From Microbacterium protaetiae (GTDB lineage: Bacteria > Actinomycetota > Actinomycetes > Actinomycetales > Microbacteriaceae): DNA of 64,000 nt. Every line of letters starts with the position of its first letter. Positions within the stretch are counted from its first letter, which is position 1. Below the pieces are notes generated by a model, which was given only the letters and a program-made list of their open reading frames with translations, searched no databases and had not been told where the DNA came from. Positions 1-9,477 of the stretch are shown here, in pieces. The stretch covers positions 496,001 through 560,000 of the forward strand of contig NZ_CP035494.1 of NCBI RefSeq assembly GCF_004135285.1, in the 5' to 3' direction. A program made the position numbers and the translations under genes.

Positions 1-738
1 GTCGTTGGTGAGGATGAAGCCTGAGCGCGGGCCGCCGATGGTCTTGTGCACCGTCGAGGACACCACGTGCGCGTGCGGCACCGGCGACGGGTGCACCCCG
101 CCGGCGACGAGTCCGGCGAAGTGGGCCATGTCGACCCACAGGTAGGCGCCGACCTCGTCGGCGATCTCGCGGAAGCGCGCGAAGTCGAGGTGGCGGGGGT
201 ACGCCGACCAACCCGCGATGATGACCTTGGGATTGTGCTCGACGGCCAGCCGATGCACCTCGTCCATGTCGATGAGCGAGGTTTCGGGGTCGACACCGTA
301 GGCGACGATGTTGTAGAGCCGGCCCGAGAAGTTGATCTTCATGCCGTGGGTCAGGTGGCCGCCCTGGTCGAGCGACAGGCCCAGCAGCGTGTCGCCGGGG
401 CGCGCGATGGCGTGCAGCACGGCCGCGTTGGCGGTCGCACCCGAGTGCGGCTGCACGTTCGCGTACTCGGCGCCGAACAACTCTTTGGCCCGCGCGATCG
501 CCAGCTCTTCGGCGACATCGACTTCTTCGCAGCCGCCATAGTAGCGGCGCCCCGGGTAGCCCTCGGCGTACTTGTTCGTCAACACCGATCCCTGCGACTG
601 CAGCACCGAGACGGGAACGAAGTTCTCCGACGCGATCATCTCCAGGTACGAGCGCTGGCGGTCGAGTTCGCGCTCGAGCACCTGCGCGATCTCTGGGTCT
701 ACCTCAGACAGCGGGGCGTTGAAAAAGCGGTCGGTCAT
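1..738 (-). CDS. glyA: Serine hydroxymethyltransferase, C-terminus cut by window edge
   Basis: Interconverts serine plus tetrahydrofolate and glycine plus methylene-tetrahydrofolate; a cytosolic PLP enzyme. The first 246 residues are visible. They include the SHMT opening [17 protein letters not shown], the IASENF motif, the YYGGCE loop, the [11 protein letters not shown] and [11 protein letters not shown] stretches, and the PLP lysine in [12 protein letters not shown] (about K232), so the fold-type I core is intact up to the edge. The ATG is preceded by a strong GAGGAGA ribosome site. The gene lies downstream of the large surface-protein gene on the same strand, but a hairpin at 870-913 probably separates their transcripts. 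The family assignment is certain; only the C-terminal part is missing. Confidence 0.97.
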   Translation of the reverse strand, partial: MTDRFFNAPLSEVDPEIAQVLERELDRQRSYLEMIASENFVPVSVLQSQGSVLTNKYAEGYPGRRYYGGCEEVDVAEELAIARAKELFGAEYANVQPHSGATANAAVLHAIARPGDTLLGLSLDQGGHLTHGMKINFSGRLYNIVAYGVDPETSLIDMDEVHRLAVEHNPKVIIAGWSAYPRHLDFARFREIADEVGAYLWVDMAHFAGLVAGGVHPSPVPHAHVVSSTVHKTIGGPRSGFILTND

Positions 739-869
739 GGCGTCTCCTCGACTCGGCGGTCACACAACGGATCGGATTCCACATCGGCCCAGGCGTGCGG
801 TCGGATGCCGGTCGGTCGCTCCCCGGTGGTGGCCCACCTCAACGCCAGTCGCGACATGACGATGATAGC

Positions 870-913
870 GGATGCCGCACCCCAGCCGTCATTCGGGCCG
901 GGATGCGGCATCC
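870..913 (-). terminator. Hairpin after the surface-protein gene
   Basis: A perfect 10-bp inverted repeat (GGATGCCGCA at 870-879 and TGCGGCATCC at 904-913) lies just beyond the stop codon of the giant surface protein and upstream of glyA. The loop itself has further C/G-rich complementarity. It is one of several hairpins in this window built on the GGATGCCGC word. There is no T-run, so a terminator role is inferred from position. Confidence 0.5.
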
Positions 914-922
914 CTGTGTCGA

Positions 923-3900
923 TCAGACGAGTTCGTCTCGCCGACGCCGGATGTACAGCAGCACTCCCCCGGCGATGACCAGCGTCGCCCCGAGAGCACC
1001 CAGACTCCACGCGATCGTGCCACCGGTGATGGGCAGCTCACCCTGCGGGGGTGTCGAGTGATCGGTCGTGCAGGTGCCATCGCATCCGCCGCCGGGGCCG
1101 GCTGTCGCCGTGTTGCGCAGCGTCACGTCATACGCGCCGCTGTGCACCGTCACCCGGTAGGTCACCGACACCTGTTCGCCCACGGCCAGCGCCGGAACGT
1201 GCCAGGTCAGCGTCGTGCCCGACAGCGTCAGCCCGGCCGGCAGCGGCTCGACGAGGTCGGCGTTGTTGAGCACCTGTGACAGATCGTCGGTCACGGTCGC
1301 CTCGGCGACCGGTGCCGGGCCGTCGTTGAGCACGGTGAGCGTGTACGCGATCGTCGACCCGGGGTCGACCTGCGAACCCGAGGCGGGGTCACTCGTCTTG
1401 CGCAGCGTCCACAGCGGCACCGGGTGTTCTGTCGTGCAGTCGTCAGCACACGTCGACGGATCGACCGGCCCGGTACCCGCAACGGCGTTGCGAAGCGTCG
1501 TGCCCCACACTCCCTCGTTCACGGTGACTGTGTATGAGACGGATGCCGCCTCACCGACGGCGATCGTCGGGATGTCCCATGTCAGCGTCGTGCCGTCGCG
1601 CGTCAGCCCCGCGGGCAGGTCGCCGAGTGTGGCGGCGTTGAGCACACCGCTCAGGTCATCGGTCGCCGTCGCACCGGAAAGCGGTGCCGGACCGGTGTTG
1701 GTGGCCGTGAGCGTGTACGTGATGTCGTCACCCGGGCGTACCGCACTGCCACTGGCAGGGTCGGCGGTCTTCGCCAACGTCCACGACGGCACCAGATGCT
1801 CCGTCTCACGACACTGCGGATCAGCGGTAGGACACGAGTCCGGATCAGGCACATCACCCGCCCCGGTCACCACATTGCGCAGCGTCTGCCCCGCCGCAGC
1901 GGCAGTGACCGTCACCGTGTACGACACCGTGACATCCTCCCCCGGCGAAAGATCAGGGATCGCCCAGCGCAACGTCGTCCCGTCACGGGTCACACCATCG
2001 GGCAGATCCCCGAGCGTCGCATACGGCAACACGTCGGACAGATCATCTTCGGCGACAGCACCCGTCAGGTCCGCGTCATCCGAGGCGTTTCCGGCGGTCA
2101 ACGTGTACGTGATCGTGTCGCCCGGAACAACCGTCGAACCACTGTCGGGATCCGAACTCTTCGTCAGCGTCCACCGCGGCGTGAACAACTCCGACGTACG
2201 ACAATCGGGATCATCCGTCGGGCAGACCTCCGGATCAGGCACGTCACCGGCACCCGTCACACTGTTGCGCAACGTCACCCCCACCGCATCAGCATCCACC
2301 GTCACCGTGTACGACACCGTCGCACTATCACCCTGCGCCAGGTCAGGAATCGTCCACGTCAGGTTCGTGCCATCCAGCACCAGCCCATCAGGCAGATCAC
2401 CCAGCGACGCATGCGAGAGCACGTCAGACAGATCATCAACCGCCTGCGCACCCGACAGGGTAGTAGACGCCGTATTCGTCGCCGTCAACGTGTACGTCAC
2501 CTCGTCACCCGGCTGCACCGTCGACCCACTCACCGGATCAGACGACTTCGTCAGCGTCCACGCTGGCACAGGATGCTCAGTGGTGCACGGGTCATCCGTG
2601 GTGCACTCCGTGGGGTCGATCGGGCCGGTTCCGGAGACCGCGTTGCGCAAGGTCGTTCCCGTCGCCCCGTCATTGACAGTCGCCGTGTATGAGACGGATG
2701 CATCCTCGCCGACAGCAAGGTCAGGAATGGTCCACACGAGAGAGGTGCCGTCAGCGGCCAGCGCGAGGCCGTCGGGCAGGTCGCCGAGTGTGGCGGCGTT
2801 GAGCACACCGCTCAGGTCATCGGTCGCCGTCGCACCGGAAAGCGGTGCCGGACCGGTGTTGGTGGCCGTGAGCGTGTACGTGATGTCATCACCCGGACGT
2901 ACCGCACTGCCACTGGCAGGATCGGCGGTCTTCGCCAACGTCCACGACGGCACCAGATGCTCCGTCTCACGACACTGCGGATCAGCGGTAGGACACGAGT
3001 CCGGATCAGGCACATCACCCGCCCCGGTCACCACATTGCGCAGCGTCTGCCCCGCCGCAGCGGCAGTGACCGTCACCGTGTACGACACCGTGACATTCTC
3101 CCCCGGCGAAAGATCAGGGATCGCCCAGCGCAGCGTCGTCCCGTCACGGGTCACACCGTCGGGCAGATCCCCGAGCGTCGCATACGGCAACACGTCGGAC
3201 AGATCATCTTCGGCGACAGCACCCGTCAGGTCCGCGTCATCCGAGGCGTTTCCGGCGGTCAACGTGTACGTGATCGTGTCGCCGGGAACAACCGTCGAAC
3301 CACTGTCGGGATCCGAACTCTTCGTCAGCGTCCACCGCGGCGTGAACAACTCCGACGTACGACAATCGGGATCATCCGTCGGGCAGGCCTCCGGATCAGG
3401 CACGTCACCGGCACCCGTCACACTGTTGCGCAACGTCACCCCCACCGCATCAGCATCCACCGTCACCGTGTACGACACCGTCGCACTATCACCCTGCGCC
3501 AGGTCAGGAATCGTCCACGTCAGGTTCGTGCCATCCAGCACCAGCCCATCGGGCAGATCGCCCAGCGACGCATGCGAGAGCACGTCAGACAGATCATCAA
3601 CCGCCTGCGCACCCGACAGCATCGACGTAGCCGTATTGGTCGCGGTCAGCGTGTAGGTGACCGTCTGGCCCGGCTTGACAGTCGACCCAGTCACCGGATC
3701 GGACGACTTGGTCAGCGTCCACGAGTTGAAGGTGTTCTCGAACGCGATCTGCGGGAACTGCATGGGTGCGTCGTCTTCGTTCGTGACAACCGTCGACAAC
3801 GTGTCGTCTGTGTCCGCATTCTTGATCACGGATGTCGCCCGGTACGTGCCGTCTTCGTTCATCGAAGGCGTCGTACAGATCTCAAACCGGGTGGTGTCGT

Positions 3901-6900
3901 AGATGATGCCAGGTTCCGGCGTGCCCGGGACCACCTCCGAGTAGATGTAACAGTATGTGTTTCCGAGCGCCTCGCTCGTCAACACGAGCGCTGCCTCGCG
4001 CTGAACCTGGGCGAACACGCCGTCGGCTGCGCCAGGCATCGAGAAAACCGCGCCATCGGGATACGGCACCTGCCCACCGGTGATAGCCCCTGATGCCGCA
4101 TCCTCGGGCACGACCCGCACCTGGAACTCACCGTCTGTCATGTCGCGTCCGACGAGCCGCTTCAGGATGTCGTAGTGGTAGGTCGCGAGGTAAGTGTTCT
4201 CAAAGATGGTGTTCGGCTGCGAGACCTCGGTCTGCAGCGTGCCCGACCCGTCGTCGGTCACGTGGACCGTCACTGTGAGGACGCTGTCGTCGGTGATCAT
4301 GCTGTCATCACCCGGCGTCGTCTCGCGGATCTCGTATTCGTAGTCGCCGGCCTCGGTGTACGTGATCGGCCCAAATTCACCGACCCGGATGCCGGGGGAC
4401 GCTGTCGTGGATGAGGTGGTGGCATCAACAGTGTCGGTTGCAGGCATGGGCGCACCATCGACAGGCGACAGCTGGAAGCTGAATGTGTCGCCGGCTCGCC
4501 AGTCACGACCCACAATCCGCTTGTCGAAGGAGATGTGCGCGGTGCCGGGCCCGGCTTCGTATGTGTTGGCGAAGTCGATGACGGCCGCCCCGTCGGTGCG
4601 AGAGTCGTATGTCTGTGCCGTGCCAGCACCGTCGCTGACGCTCGTGTGGACCCACATCTCATCGTTCTCGGCGTCGTAACGCGGCTGTATGGTCACCGTA
4701 TACGTCGTGTCGTCGTATGTGATGCCGCCGAGGTCGCCCTGCTGCTCTTGGATCTCGAAGGTGTATGTCTTGCCGATGTCGTCCTGATCGAAGTTGATCT
4801 CCGGCAACTGAGCGACCAGCGCGGTCACGCCGTCTGAAGCAGCTGTGGGATTCGTGTACACCTGACGCGCGTCGGTCCAGCCCAGAATGTCCCGCGCGTT
4901 GTCGTTCGCCTGCACGACGAAACTGAATTCGCGGTAATCGAGGTCACGACCAGTCAGCGTCTTGTTGATGACCACGTTGGCATACGAGACCGAGTTGCGG
5001 TAGGTATTCACGAACGACGCGCTGCCTTCGTCGGTGATGGACACCGTCGCCGTGAGCGATCCCGTCAGAAGGCCGTTCTCATCGACATCGCTGGTCACGA
5101 CGACGGTGTAGACGACAGGATTCGGATCAGTTGTCAGATGAGCCGTTGAGGGCGTGGTCTCCTTGACAGCGAACGAGTACGTTCCCTGTTTGGAGAACGA
5201 GATCGCATCGAATTTCACGTTGTCGGTGTCGCCAGCAGTGGCGGTGGTCGTTAGTGTCGTCGGCATCACAACGTCGCCTTCTGTGATGGCCGTGCCTGTG
5301 TCATCGTCGGCGGCAGAAAGCGCGAAGGTGAAACTGTCGCCGCTCCAGTCTCGACCGTCGATCGTCTTGGTGGCCGTCAAGACCGCCTGCGCGGGCGCGG
5401 GGGTGTAGACGTTCGTGAAGAGCGGCTCTGTGGTGTCGATCGACGTATAGGCAGCCCCCGCGGACGGATCGCATTCGCCCCACGGATTCGTGGTCGTGAC
5501 TTCGGACACCGTCGTATGACACACCGTGATTGCGGGGAGGATCGCATTGTTCTGAAGCACGACGTTGATTCGGAAGAACCACACGGCATCAGACAGCTGC
5601 AGACCCGAAATCGGCGAATCGAAGTCGTCCTCTTGCGCCTTGTAGTAGTACGCGTTACCGACGTGTTCGTGCGTGTACGTCAAGAGCGGCGATGGCACTG
5701 TCACGCTGTCGGCGGTGGCTGCCACCTGTGCTTCGTCGGTCCCGTCTTCGAACAAGAGGTCGGGGGCGGAACCGCCAGCCTGTTGTACGGCGGAGAACGT
5801 GAAGCGGTAGGGAATCCGGGGCGGACGCGGCTCATCAGGTGACGTCAGAGATGAGTCCCTCACCCGTTTGACGATCTCGAGCGCCCCGGTGCGGTCGCCT
5901 GGGGTGAACGTGTTGGTGAACGTCGCTGGGGCGGCGACGGCAACATCGACCGCATGGCCCGCATCGTCGGCGACTTGCCTCAGCGAGGTGCTGTCAACCA
6001 CGAGAGCGCCGTGACCATTGTCTTTGACGGTCACCGTCCATCGATATTCGGCCAGGGAGTCCTGCACGCCCGCGACGTTCGCCTTCAACTCCGCAAGGCT
6101 GTAGGTGAACGTTCCGGGCACCTCGAAGGTCACGTTGCCGAATCCGAATGCTTGATCCTGCCCCGGCGCGTTCGCGTTGACGCAGCTGCCCTCAACACCA
6201 CCGGGCAGGGGCGCGTTGTCGATTCGGCACAGCTGCATCGTGTAGGTACCGTCGACCCAGTTCGGGTCCATGTTCTTGGCGGCCGTGACGGTGGCTGTTG
6301 TCACGGACGAGGCGGAGTAGGTGTTCCCCCAGGGGATGCGAGGGATCGTCTCGTTTTCGGGCAGCGGCGCCGCGATCGTACCGCCTGTCGGGGTCGGCGG
6401 TTGCGAGGTGTACCCGGTCGGTGGCCCTTGCTCATCGACCGAGAACCGCGCTCCGTCGGGAAGCCCCATGACGCGCACGAACTGGTTGGCGGTGATGGCG
6501 ACCGTACCGCCACTCGCGACTGTCCCGGATTCCACTGACTCGCCTGCCGTCGTGAACACGTGATACGGGAACTCGCCAGGAAGTGCTGCGGTGCCGTCGC
6601 TGGTCATCGTGACTTCGAAGGTGAACTTCTGGTCGACGTCAGGGGACAGCGACGCGTTGGTCTTCGTGACGGTCTTCGCGATCTCGAACGCACCGGGCAC
6701 GTTGTACTCGAGCCAGCCGTTGTTGCCGAGCCGCACCTGTACCTGCTGCGCTGCGGTCGGAGCGAGCCTCGTTTGCCGCGCGTAATCGTCGGTGCCGGTG
6801 CGGTTCGCCTGCGTCGGAACGACCGAGCAGCTCAGCACGTCGTTCTCCCACACGACGTCATCGTCAGCGCACTTGGGCATATCGAGGTTCGTGGTGCGAT

Positions 6901-9319
6901 CTGAGAGGTTGTACAGCCCCGCCGGCGCGATCATGTACCCATCGTCGAGCGCACGAATCGTGATCGTGCCGGTCTGACCCGCGAGCAGATCGCCCTTCGT
7001 GGTCGCTGCAAAGATCGTCGTCTTGTCGGGCTTCGATCCCTCGGCGCCCTTCGTGCTGTACGCCGTGATTGTCCGGTACACAATGGCGTCATCGTCGAGT
7101 CCGTCCCAGTCTTCCTGGGTGATCCGCGAACCCGTATTCTCGGCCGAGTAGAGATACGAATCCTGCGCAAACCGGTAGAAGTCGTTCCGCGTCGACGGCC
7201 GGAAGGTCGCGTATGCCTGCGACGTTCGCGTCGCACCGGATTGGGTGAACGCGTTTGCATAGAAACGCACGGCCCCATCAGGTGTCGTGTTGGTGGCGAT
7301 GTAGGTTGCGAGCGCCTGTTGGTCAGCGGTGGACAGGGAGGTAGGGTCGGTCACCGCCGCAGCAACCCCCTCCTTCGGCGCGACCTTGTAGTAGACATGC
7401 ACGGGGTGCGAGTTGAACCAATTCATACTCAGCGGGTTACCGTCGGCGTCTTCGACGATCTTCGTGTTGACCATCGGCAGCAATGCGACAGGAATCTTAA
7501 CCGTGACGATGTCACCGACGGCGAGCGATGTATTGGTCTCGACCGTGATGATGATGTTCGACAGGTCTGTTGCGGGGAAGATGTCGTTCGCCTTGTACGA
7601 GCCGCTGGCGGTGTAGGTCGTGACGTTATTGACGGTCTCCCCCTTCTTCTGCGTCGTGAAGCTCTCGGGCGTGCACTCTTCGCCCGGCCCGGTGTCCGCC
7701 AGCAGCGAGCAGAAGACGATGCTGTCCATCTTCGTGACGTGCATGTAATCGCCCAGTGGGTCTGTGAACGTCACGTAACCGTCGGTGTTCGGGTCGGGCG
7801 AAGTGGTCTCGATCGGCAGCGTCGGCTCGTCCTCGAGCACCTGGCTGGCAATGCGCTCGAATACCGTGATCAATTCACTTGCCGTATTCGGCGCATCGAA
7901 GGTCGTGTTGTACTTCAACTCGGTGTACGTCGGGTCGTAGTTGAGCGCGTTGACGTTGGTTTGGCCGTTCCAGATGGTGTTTCCGCCGGGGCGCGTGATC
8001 GTGAATTCCACCGGTGGGTGATCAGTGTCCGAGACGAGCAACGTCGCCGTGCCGGACTTCCGGTACGCACTCATAGCGGTGGCGAAGCTATTGGCCATCG
8101 GATTGGCACCGGTCGTCCCCTCGTCAGGGAGGGTCCCCAGCGGATTCAACGTCGCATACGCCAGCTGCTGCCCCTGCGTGCTCAGTGCTCCCATTCCCAG
8201 ACCGACGGTGTAGATGTTTGTCTCGACGGGAGCGAAGCCGTGCGCCGTGTTGTACGCCTCGTTGTTGTAGATGTCGTCCACCTGATTCTTCAGATAGGCG
8301 GCCGAAAGCGCGGCGAGAAAACCGTTGCCGAAGAACTGAGTGGCTCCCGGAGATCCGGTCCCGAGATTGGCCGTTCCGGTGAGGTTCCACCAGTTCGTCT
8401 CGTTCGCCGAAAAGGTCGGCTCACCGTCGGAAAACACGATGACGCTCGGGATGTGCTGCACGTCACCGGCAACATCCTTCGTGTTCTGATCGGCCAGGAC
8501 TGACCTGGCCTGGTCGATGCCGCGTTGTATGTTCGTCGACTGAGTGGGACTCGTGCCAACTTGGAGGGTCCCGCCGGCGAAGCGCAGCGTCATCGTGCTG
8601 CCCGAATGCGTCAGCGCCAGATAATTGCCGGTCGACTGATACTGCACCGGCTTGGCCAGCGGCGTGAGCTCTCTCGCACCTGTGCCGAAGGCGACCATGC
8701 TGACCTTCGCGTCGGGGTCCGCCGCCACGATGTGCTTGATGGCGGCATTGACCCCATCGACCATGGCGGACGCGCGAGAATTGGTGTAGTTCGCGTTCGT
8801 GACACAAGTCGTATTGGTGCCGACGCAATACGTCATCGAGTACGAGTTGTCAAGCACCAGGACCAGGTCGATGACGGGCTTGCGGGTCGAGGTGACCTGG
8901 CGCGTTGTGCCCAGGGCCGACAGCGTGACAGCCATCTCGTCCGAGGCGATGTTCAGGTCGTGGTCAACACCGTCAGTCGTAGCCTCAGCGTCGTCCTCGA
9001 AGACGGATTTATCGGTCCAGATGCGGCCCGGGTTCTGCGACAGGTGCGTGTAGTCGTTTTCGTCAGCAAGGGCACCGGGGTACCGGTGCCAGGACGCATA
9101 GTCGGTGGTCTGTGCGTCCGGCGTCACACCGCCGGGGGTCGGGGGCACAGGATCAGCCGCCTGCGCGGCACTTGCACCCACCCAAACCAGCCCCGAGGAC
9201 AGCACCACGGCCGAGGCGAGCATCGCGACGGCCGGACGAATTCTGCGAGTGAACCGCCTCCACGGTGAAGCGAGCGGCGATTCTGTGCGTCGACGTCCCA
9301 AAGCGTGCCTCCCGAACAT
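923..9319 (-). CDS. Giant LPXTG-anchored pilin-like adhesin (vWA, FctA-like and DUF11-type repeats)
   Basis: A 2798-residue cell-wall-anchored surface protein, probably a fibrillar adhesin. Its N-terminus is Arg-rich with a hydrophobic signal segment ending near AQA (about residue 54). A von Willebrand A domain follows, with the MIDAS motif DNSYS (D157) and a FSDGEP strand. From about residue 880 to 1860 there are seven pilin-like (FctA/Spy0128-type) modules beginning near 878, 1010, 1146, 1313, 1446, 1595 and 1716, several opening with K-x-GRDW-type strands that in this family carry isopeptide lysines. Seven DUF11-type repeats of about 128 residues start near 1866 with WTLTKSSDP-type openings. 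The C-terminus is LPITG, a hydrophobic helix and RRRR, a sortase signal. No sortase gene is in the window. The reading frame is open upstream, but the chosen ATG places the Arg-rich signal peptide correctly. The ligand is unknown. Confidence 0.92.
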   Translation of the reverse strand: MFGRHALGRRRTESPLASPWRRFTRRIRPAVAMLASAVVLSSGLVWVGASAAQAADPVPPTPGGVTPDAQTTDYASWHRYPGALADENDYTHLSQNPGRIWTDKSVFEDDAEATTDGVDHDLNIASDEMAVTLSALGTTRQVTSTRKPVIDLVLVLDNSYSMTYCVGTNTTCVTNANYTNSRASAMVDGVNAAIKHIVAADPDAKVSMVAFGTGARELTPLAKPVQYQSTGNYLALTHSGSTMTLRFAGGTLQVGTSPTQSTNIQRGIDQARSVLADQNTKDVAGDVQHIPSVIVFSDGEPTFSANETNWWNLTGTANLGTGSPGATQFFGNGFLAALSAAYLKNQVDDIYNNEAYNTAHGFAPVETNIYTVGLGMGALSTQGQQLAYATLNPLGTLPDEGTTGANPMANSFATAMSAYRKSGTATLLVSDTDHPPVEFTITRPGGNTIWNGQTNVNALNYDPTYTELKYNTTFDAPNTASELITVFERIASQVLEDEPTLPIETTSPDPNTDGYVTFTDPLGDYMHVTKMDSIVFCSLLADTGPGEECTPESFTTQKKGETVNNVTTYTASGSYKANDIFPATDLSNIIITVETNTSLAVGDIVTVKIPVALLPMVNTKIVEDADGNPLSMNWFNSHPVHVYYKVAPKEGVAAAVTDPTSLSTADQQALATYIATNTTPDGAVRFYANAFTQSGATRTSQAYATFRPSTRNDFYRFAQDSYLYSAENTGSRITQEDWDGLDDDAIVYRTITAYSTKGAEGSKPDKTTIFAATTKGDLLAGQTGTITIRALDDGYMIAPAGLYNLSDRTTNLDMPKCADDDVVWENDVLSCSVVPTQANRTGTDDYARQTRLAPTAAQQVQVRLGNNGWLEYNVPGAFEIAKTVTKTNASLSPDVDQKFTFEVTMTSDGTAALPGEFPYHVFTTAGESVESGTVASGGTVAITANQFVRVMGLPDGARFSVDEQGPPTGYTSQPPTPTGGTIAAPLPENETIPRIPWGNTYSASSVTTATVTAAKNMDPNWVDGTYTMQLCRIDNAPLPGGVEGSCVNANAPGQDQAFGFGNVTFEVPGTFTYSLAELKANVAGVQDSLAEYRWTVTVKDNGHGALVVDSTSLRQVADDAGHAVDVAVAAPATFTNTFTPGDRTGALEIVKRVRDSSLTSPDEPRPPRIPYRFTFSAVQQAGGSAPDLLFEDGTDEAQVAATADSVTVPSPLLTYTHEHVGNAYYYKAQEDDFDSPISGLQLSDAVWFFRINVVLQNNAILPAITVCHTTVSEVTTTNPWGECDPSAGAAYTSIDTTEPLFTNVYTPAPAQAVLTATKTIDGRDWSGDSFTFALSAADDDTGTAITEGDVVMPTTLTTTATAGDTDNVKFDAISFSKQGTYSFAVKETTPSTAHLTTDPNPVVYTVVVTSDVDENGLLTGSLTATVSITDEGSASFVNTYRNSVSYANVVINKTLTGRDLDYREFSFVVQANDNARDILGWTDARQVYTNPTAASDGVTALVAQLPEINFDQDDIGKTYTFEIQEQQGDLGGITYDDTTYTVTIQPRYDAENDEMWVHTSVSDGAGTAQTYDSRTDGAAVIDFANTYEAGPGTAHISFDKRIVGRDWRAGDTFSFQLSPVDGAPMPATDTVDATTSSTTASPGIRVGEFGPITYTEAGDYEYEIRETTPGDDSMITDDSVLTVTVHVTDDGSGTLQTEVSQPNTIFENTYLATYHYDILKRLVGRDMTDGEFQVRVVPEDAASGAITGGQVPYPDGAVFSMPGAADGVFAQVQREAALVLTSEALGNTYCYIYSEVVPGTPEPGIIYDTTRFEICTTPSMNEDGTYRATSVIKNADTDDTLSTVVTNEDDAPMQFPQIAFENTFNSWTLTKSSDPVTGSTVKPGQTVTYTLTATNTATSMLSGAQAVDDLSDVLSHASLGDLPDGLVLDGTNLTWTIPDLAQGDSATVSYTVTVDADAVGVTLRNSVTGAGDVPDPEACPTDDPDCRTSELFTPRWTLTKSSDPDSGSTVVPGDTITYTLTAGNASDDADLTGAVAEDDLSDVLPYATLGDLPDGVTRDGTTLRWAIPDLSPGENVTVSYTVTVTAAAAGQTLRNVVTGAGDVPDPDSCPTADPQCRETEHLVPSWTLAKTADPASGSAVRPGDDITYTLTATNTGPAPLSGATATDDLSGVLNAATLGDLPDGLALAADGTSLVWTIPDLAVGEDASVSYTATVNDGATGTTLRNAVSGTGPIDPTECTTDDPCTTEHPVPAWTLTKSSDPVSGSTVQPGDEVTYTLTATNTASTTLSGAQAVDDLSDVLSHASLGDLPDGLVLDGTNLTWTIPDLAQGDSATVSYTVTVDADAVGVTLRNSVTGAGDVPDPEVCPTDDPDCRTSELFTPRWTLTKSSDPDSGSTVVPGDTITYTLTAGNASDDADLTGAVAEDDLSDVLPYATLGDLPDGVTRDGTTLRWAIPDLSPGEDVTVSYTVTVTAAAAGQTLRNVVTGAGDVPDPDSCPTADPQCRETEHLVPSWTLAKTADPASGSAVRPGDDITYTLTATNTGPAPLSGATATDDLSGVLNAATLGDLPAGLTRDGTTLTWDIPTIAVGEAASVSYTVTVNEGVWGTTLRNAVAGTGPVDPSTCADDCTTEHPVPLWTLRKTSDPASGSQVDPGSTIAYTLTVLNDGPAPVAEATVTDDLSQVLNNADLVEPLPAGLTLSGTTLTWHVPALAVGEQVSVTYRVTVHSGAYDVTLRNTATAGPGGGCDGTCTTDHSTPPQGELPITGGTIAWSLGALGATLVIAGGVLLYIRRRRDELV
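1613..3619. repeat. Two direct copies of an ~846-bp segment (1613-2458 and 2774-3619)
   Basis: The two segments are offset by exactly 1161 bp (387 codons) and differ at only a small number of bases. The offset equals three DUF11-type repeats of the surface protein, so repeats 1-2-3 reappear as 4-5-6. The reading frame is kept. The near identity indicates a recent duplication or ongoing gene conversion. Such a tract is also a likely assembly-collapse point. Confidence 0.93.
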
Positions 9320-9452
9320 CTGCGATGCGGCCCCCCGAAGAGAACGCGAAAACGCTCCCTGAGCCGTTCCTGAGTATTCCGTTCTCTGGCCGCGCCCACA
9401 AGACCCAGTGAGAACAGAGTGAAACATGATGCCTCTGGCGTCACACTCGCGC

Positions 9453-9477
9453 CTTTTGTTAGTGTTCCTTACATGAC
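9453..9477 (+). promoter_or_regulatory. ROK-type operator over the start of the hexosaminidase gene (site A), with leaderless -10
   Basis: Arms CTTTTGTTAGT and CCTTACATGAC flank a 3-bp spacer. The core TTTGTTAGT-N3-CCTTAC is identical to the site at 26567-26591 in front of the ROK repressor gene. A TANNNT box (TAGTGT, 9460-9465) inside the site lies 7 nt before the ATG at 9473, so the transcript is probably leaderless and a bound repressor would block both the -10 box and the start codon. The assignment to the ROK protein at 25377-26567 is inferred. Confidence 0.72.

Noticed and set aside
739..922. Riboswitch (THF or glycine type) upstream of glyA
   Set aside because: I could not find the conserved core of either class; only the terminator hairpin of the neighbouring gene is clear.
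1215..3656. Long open frame on the plus strand (over 800 codons) opposite the DUF11 repeats
   Set aside because: Mirror of the repetitive high-GC gene on the other strand; composition is the complement of that gene's codons and shows no domain.
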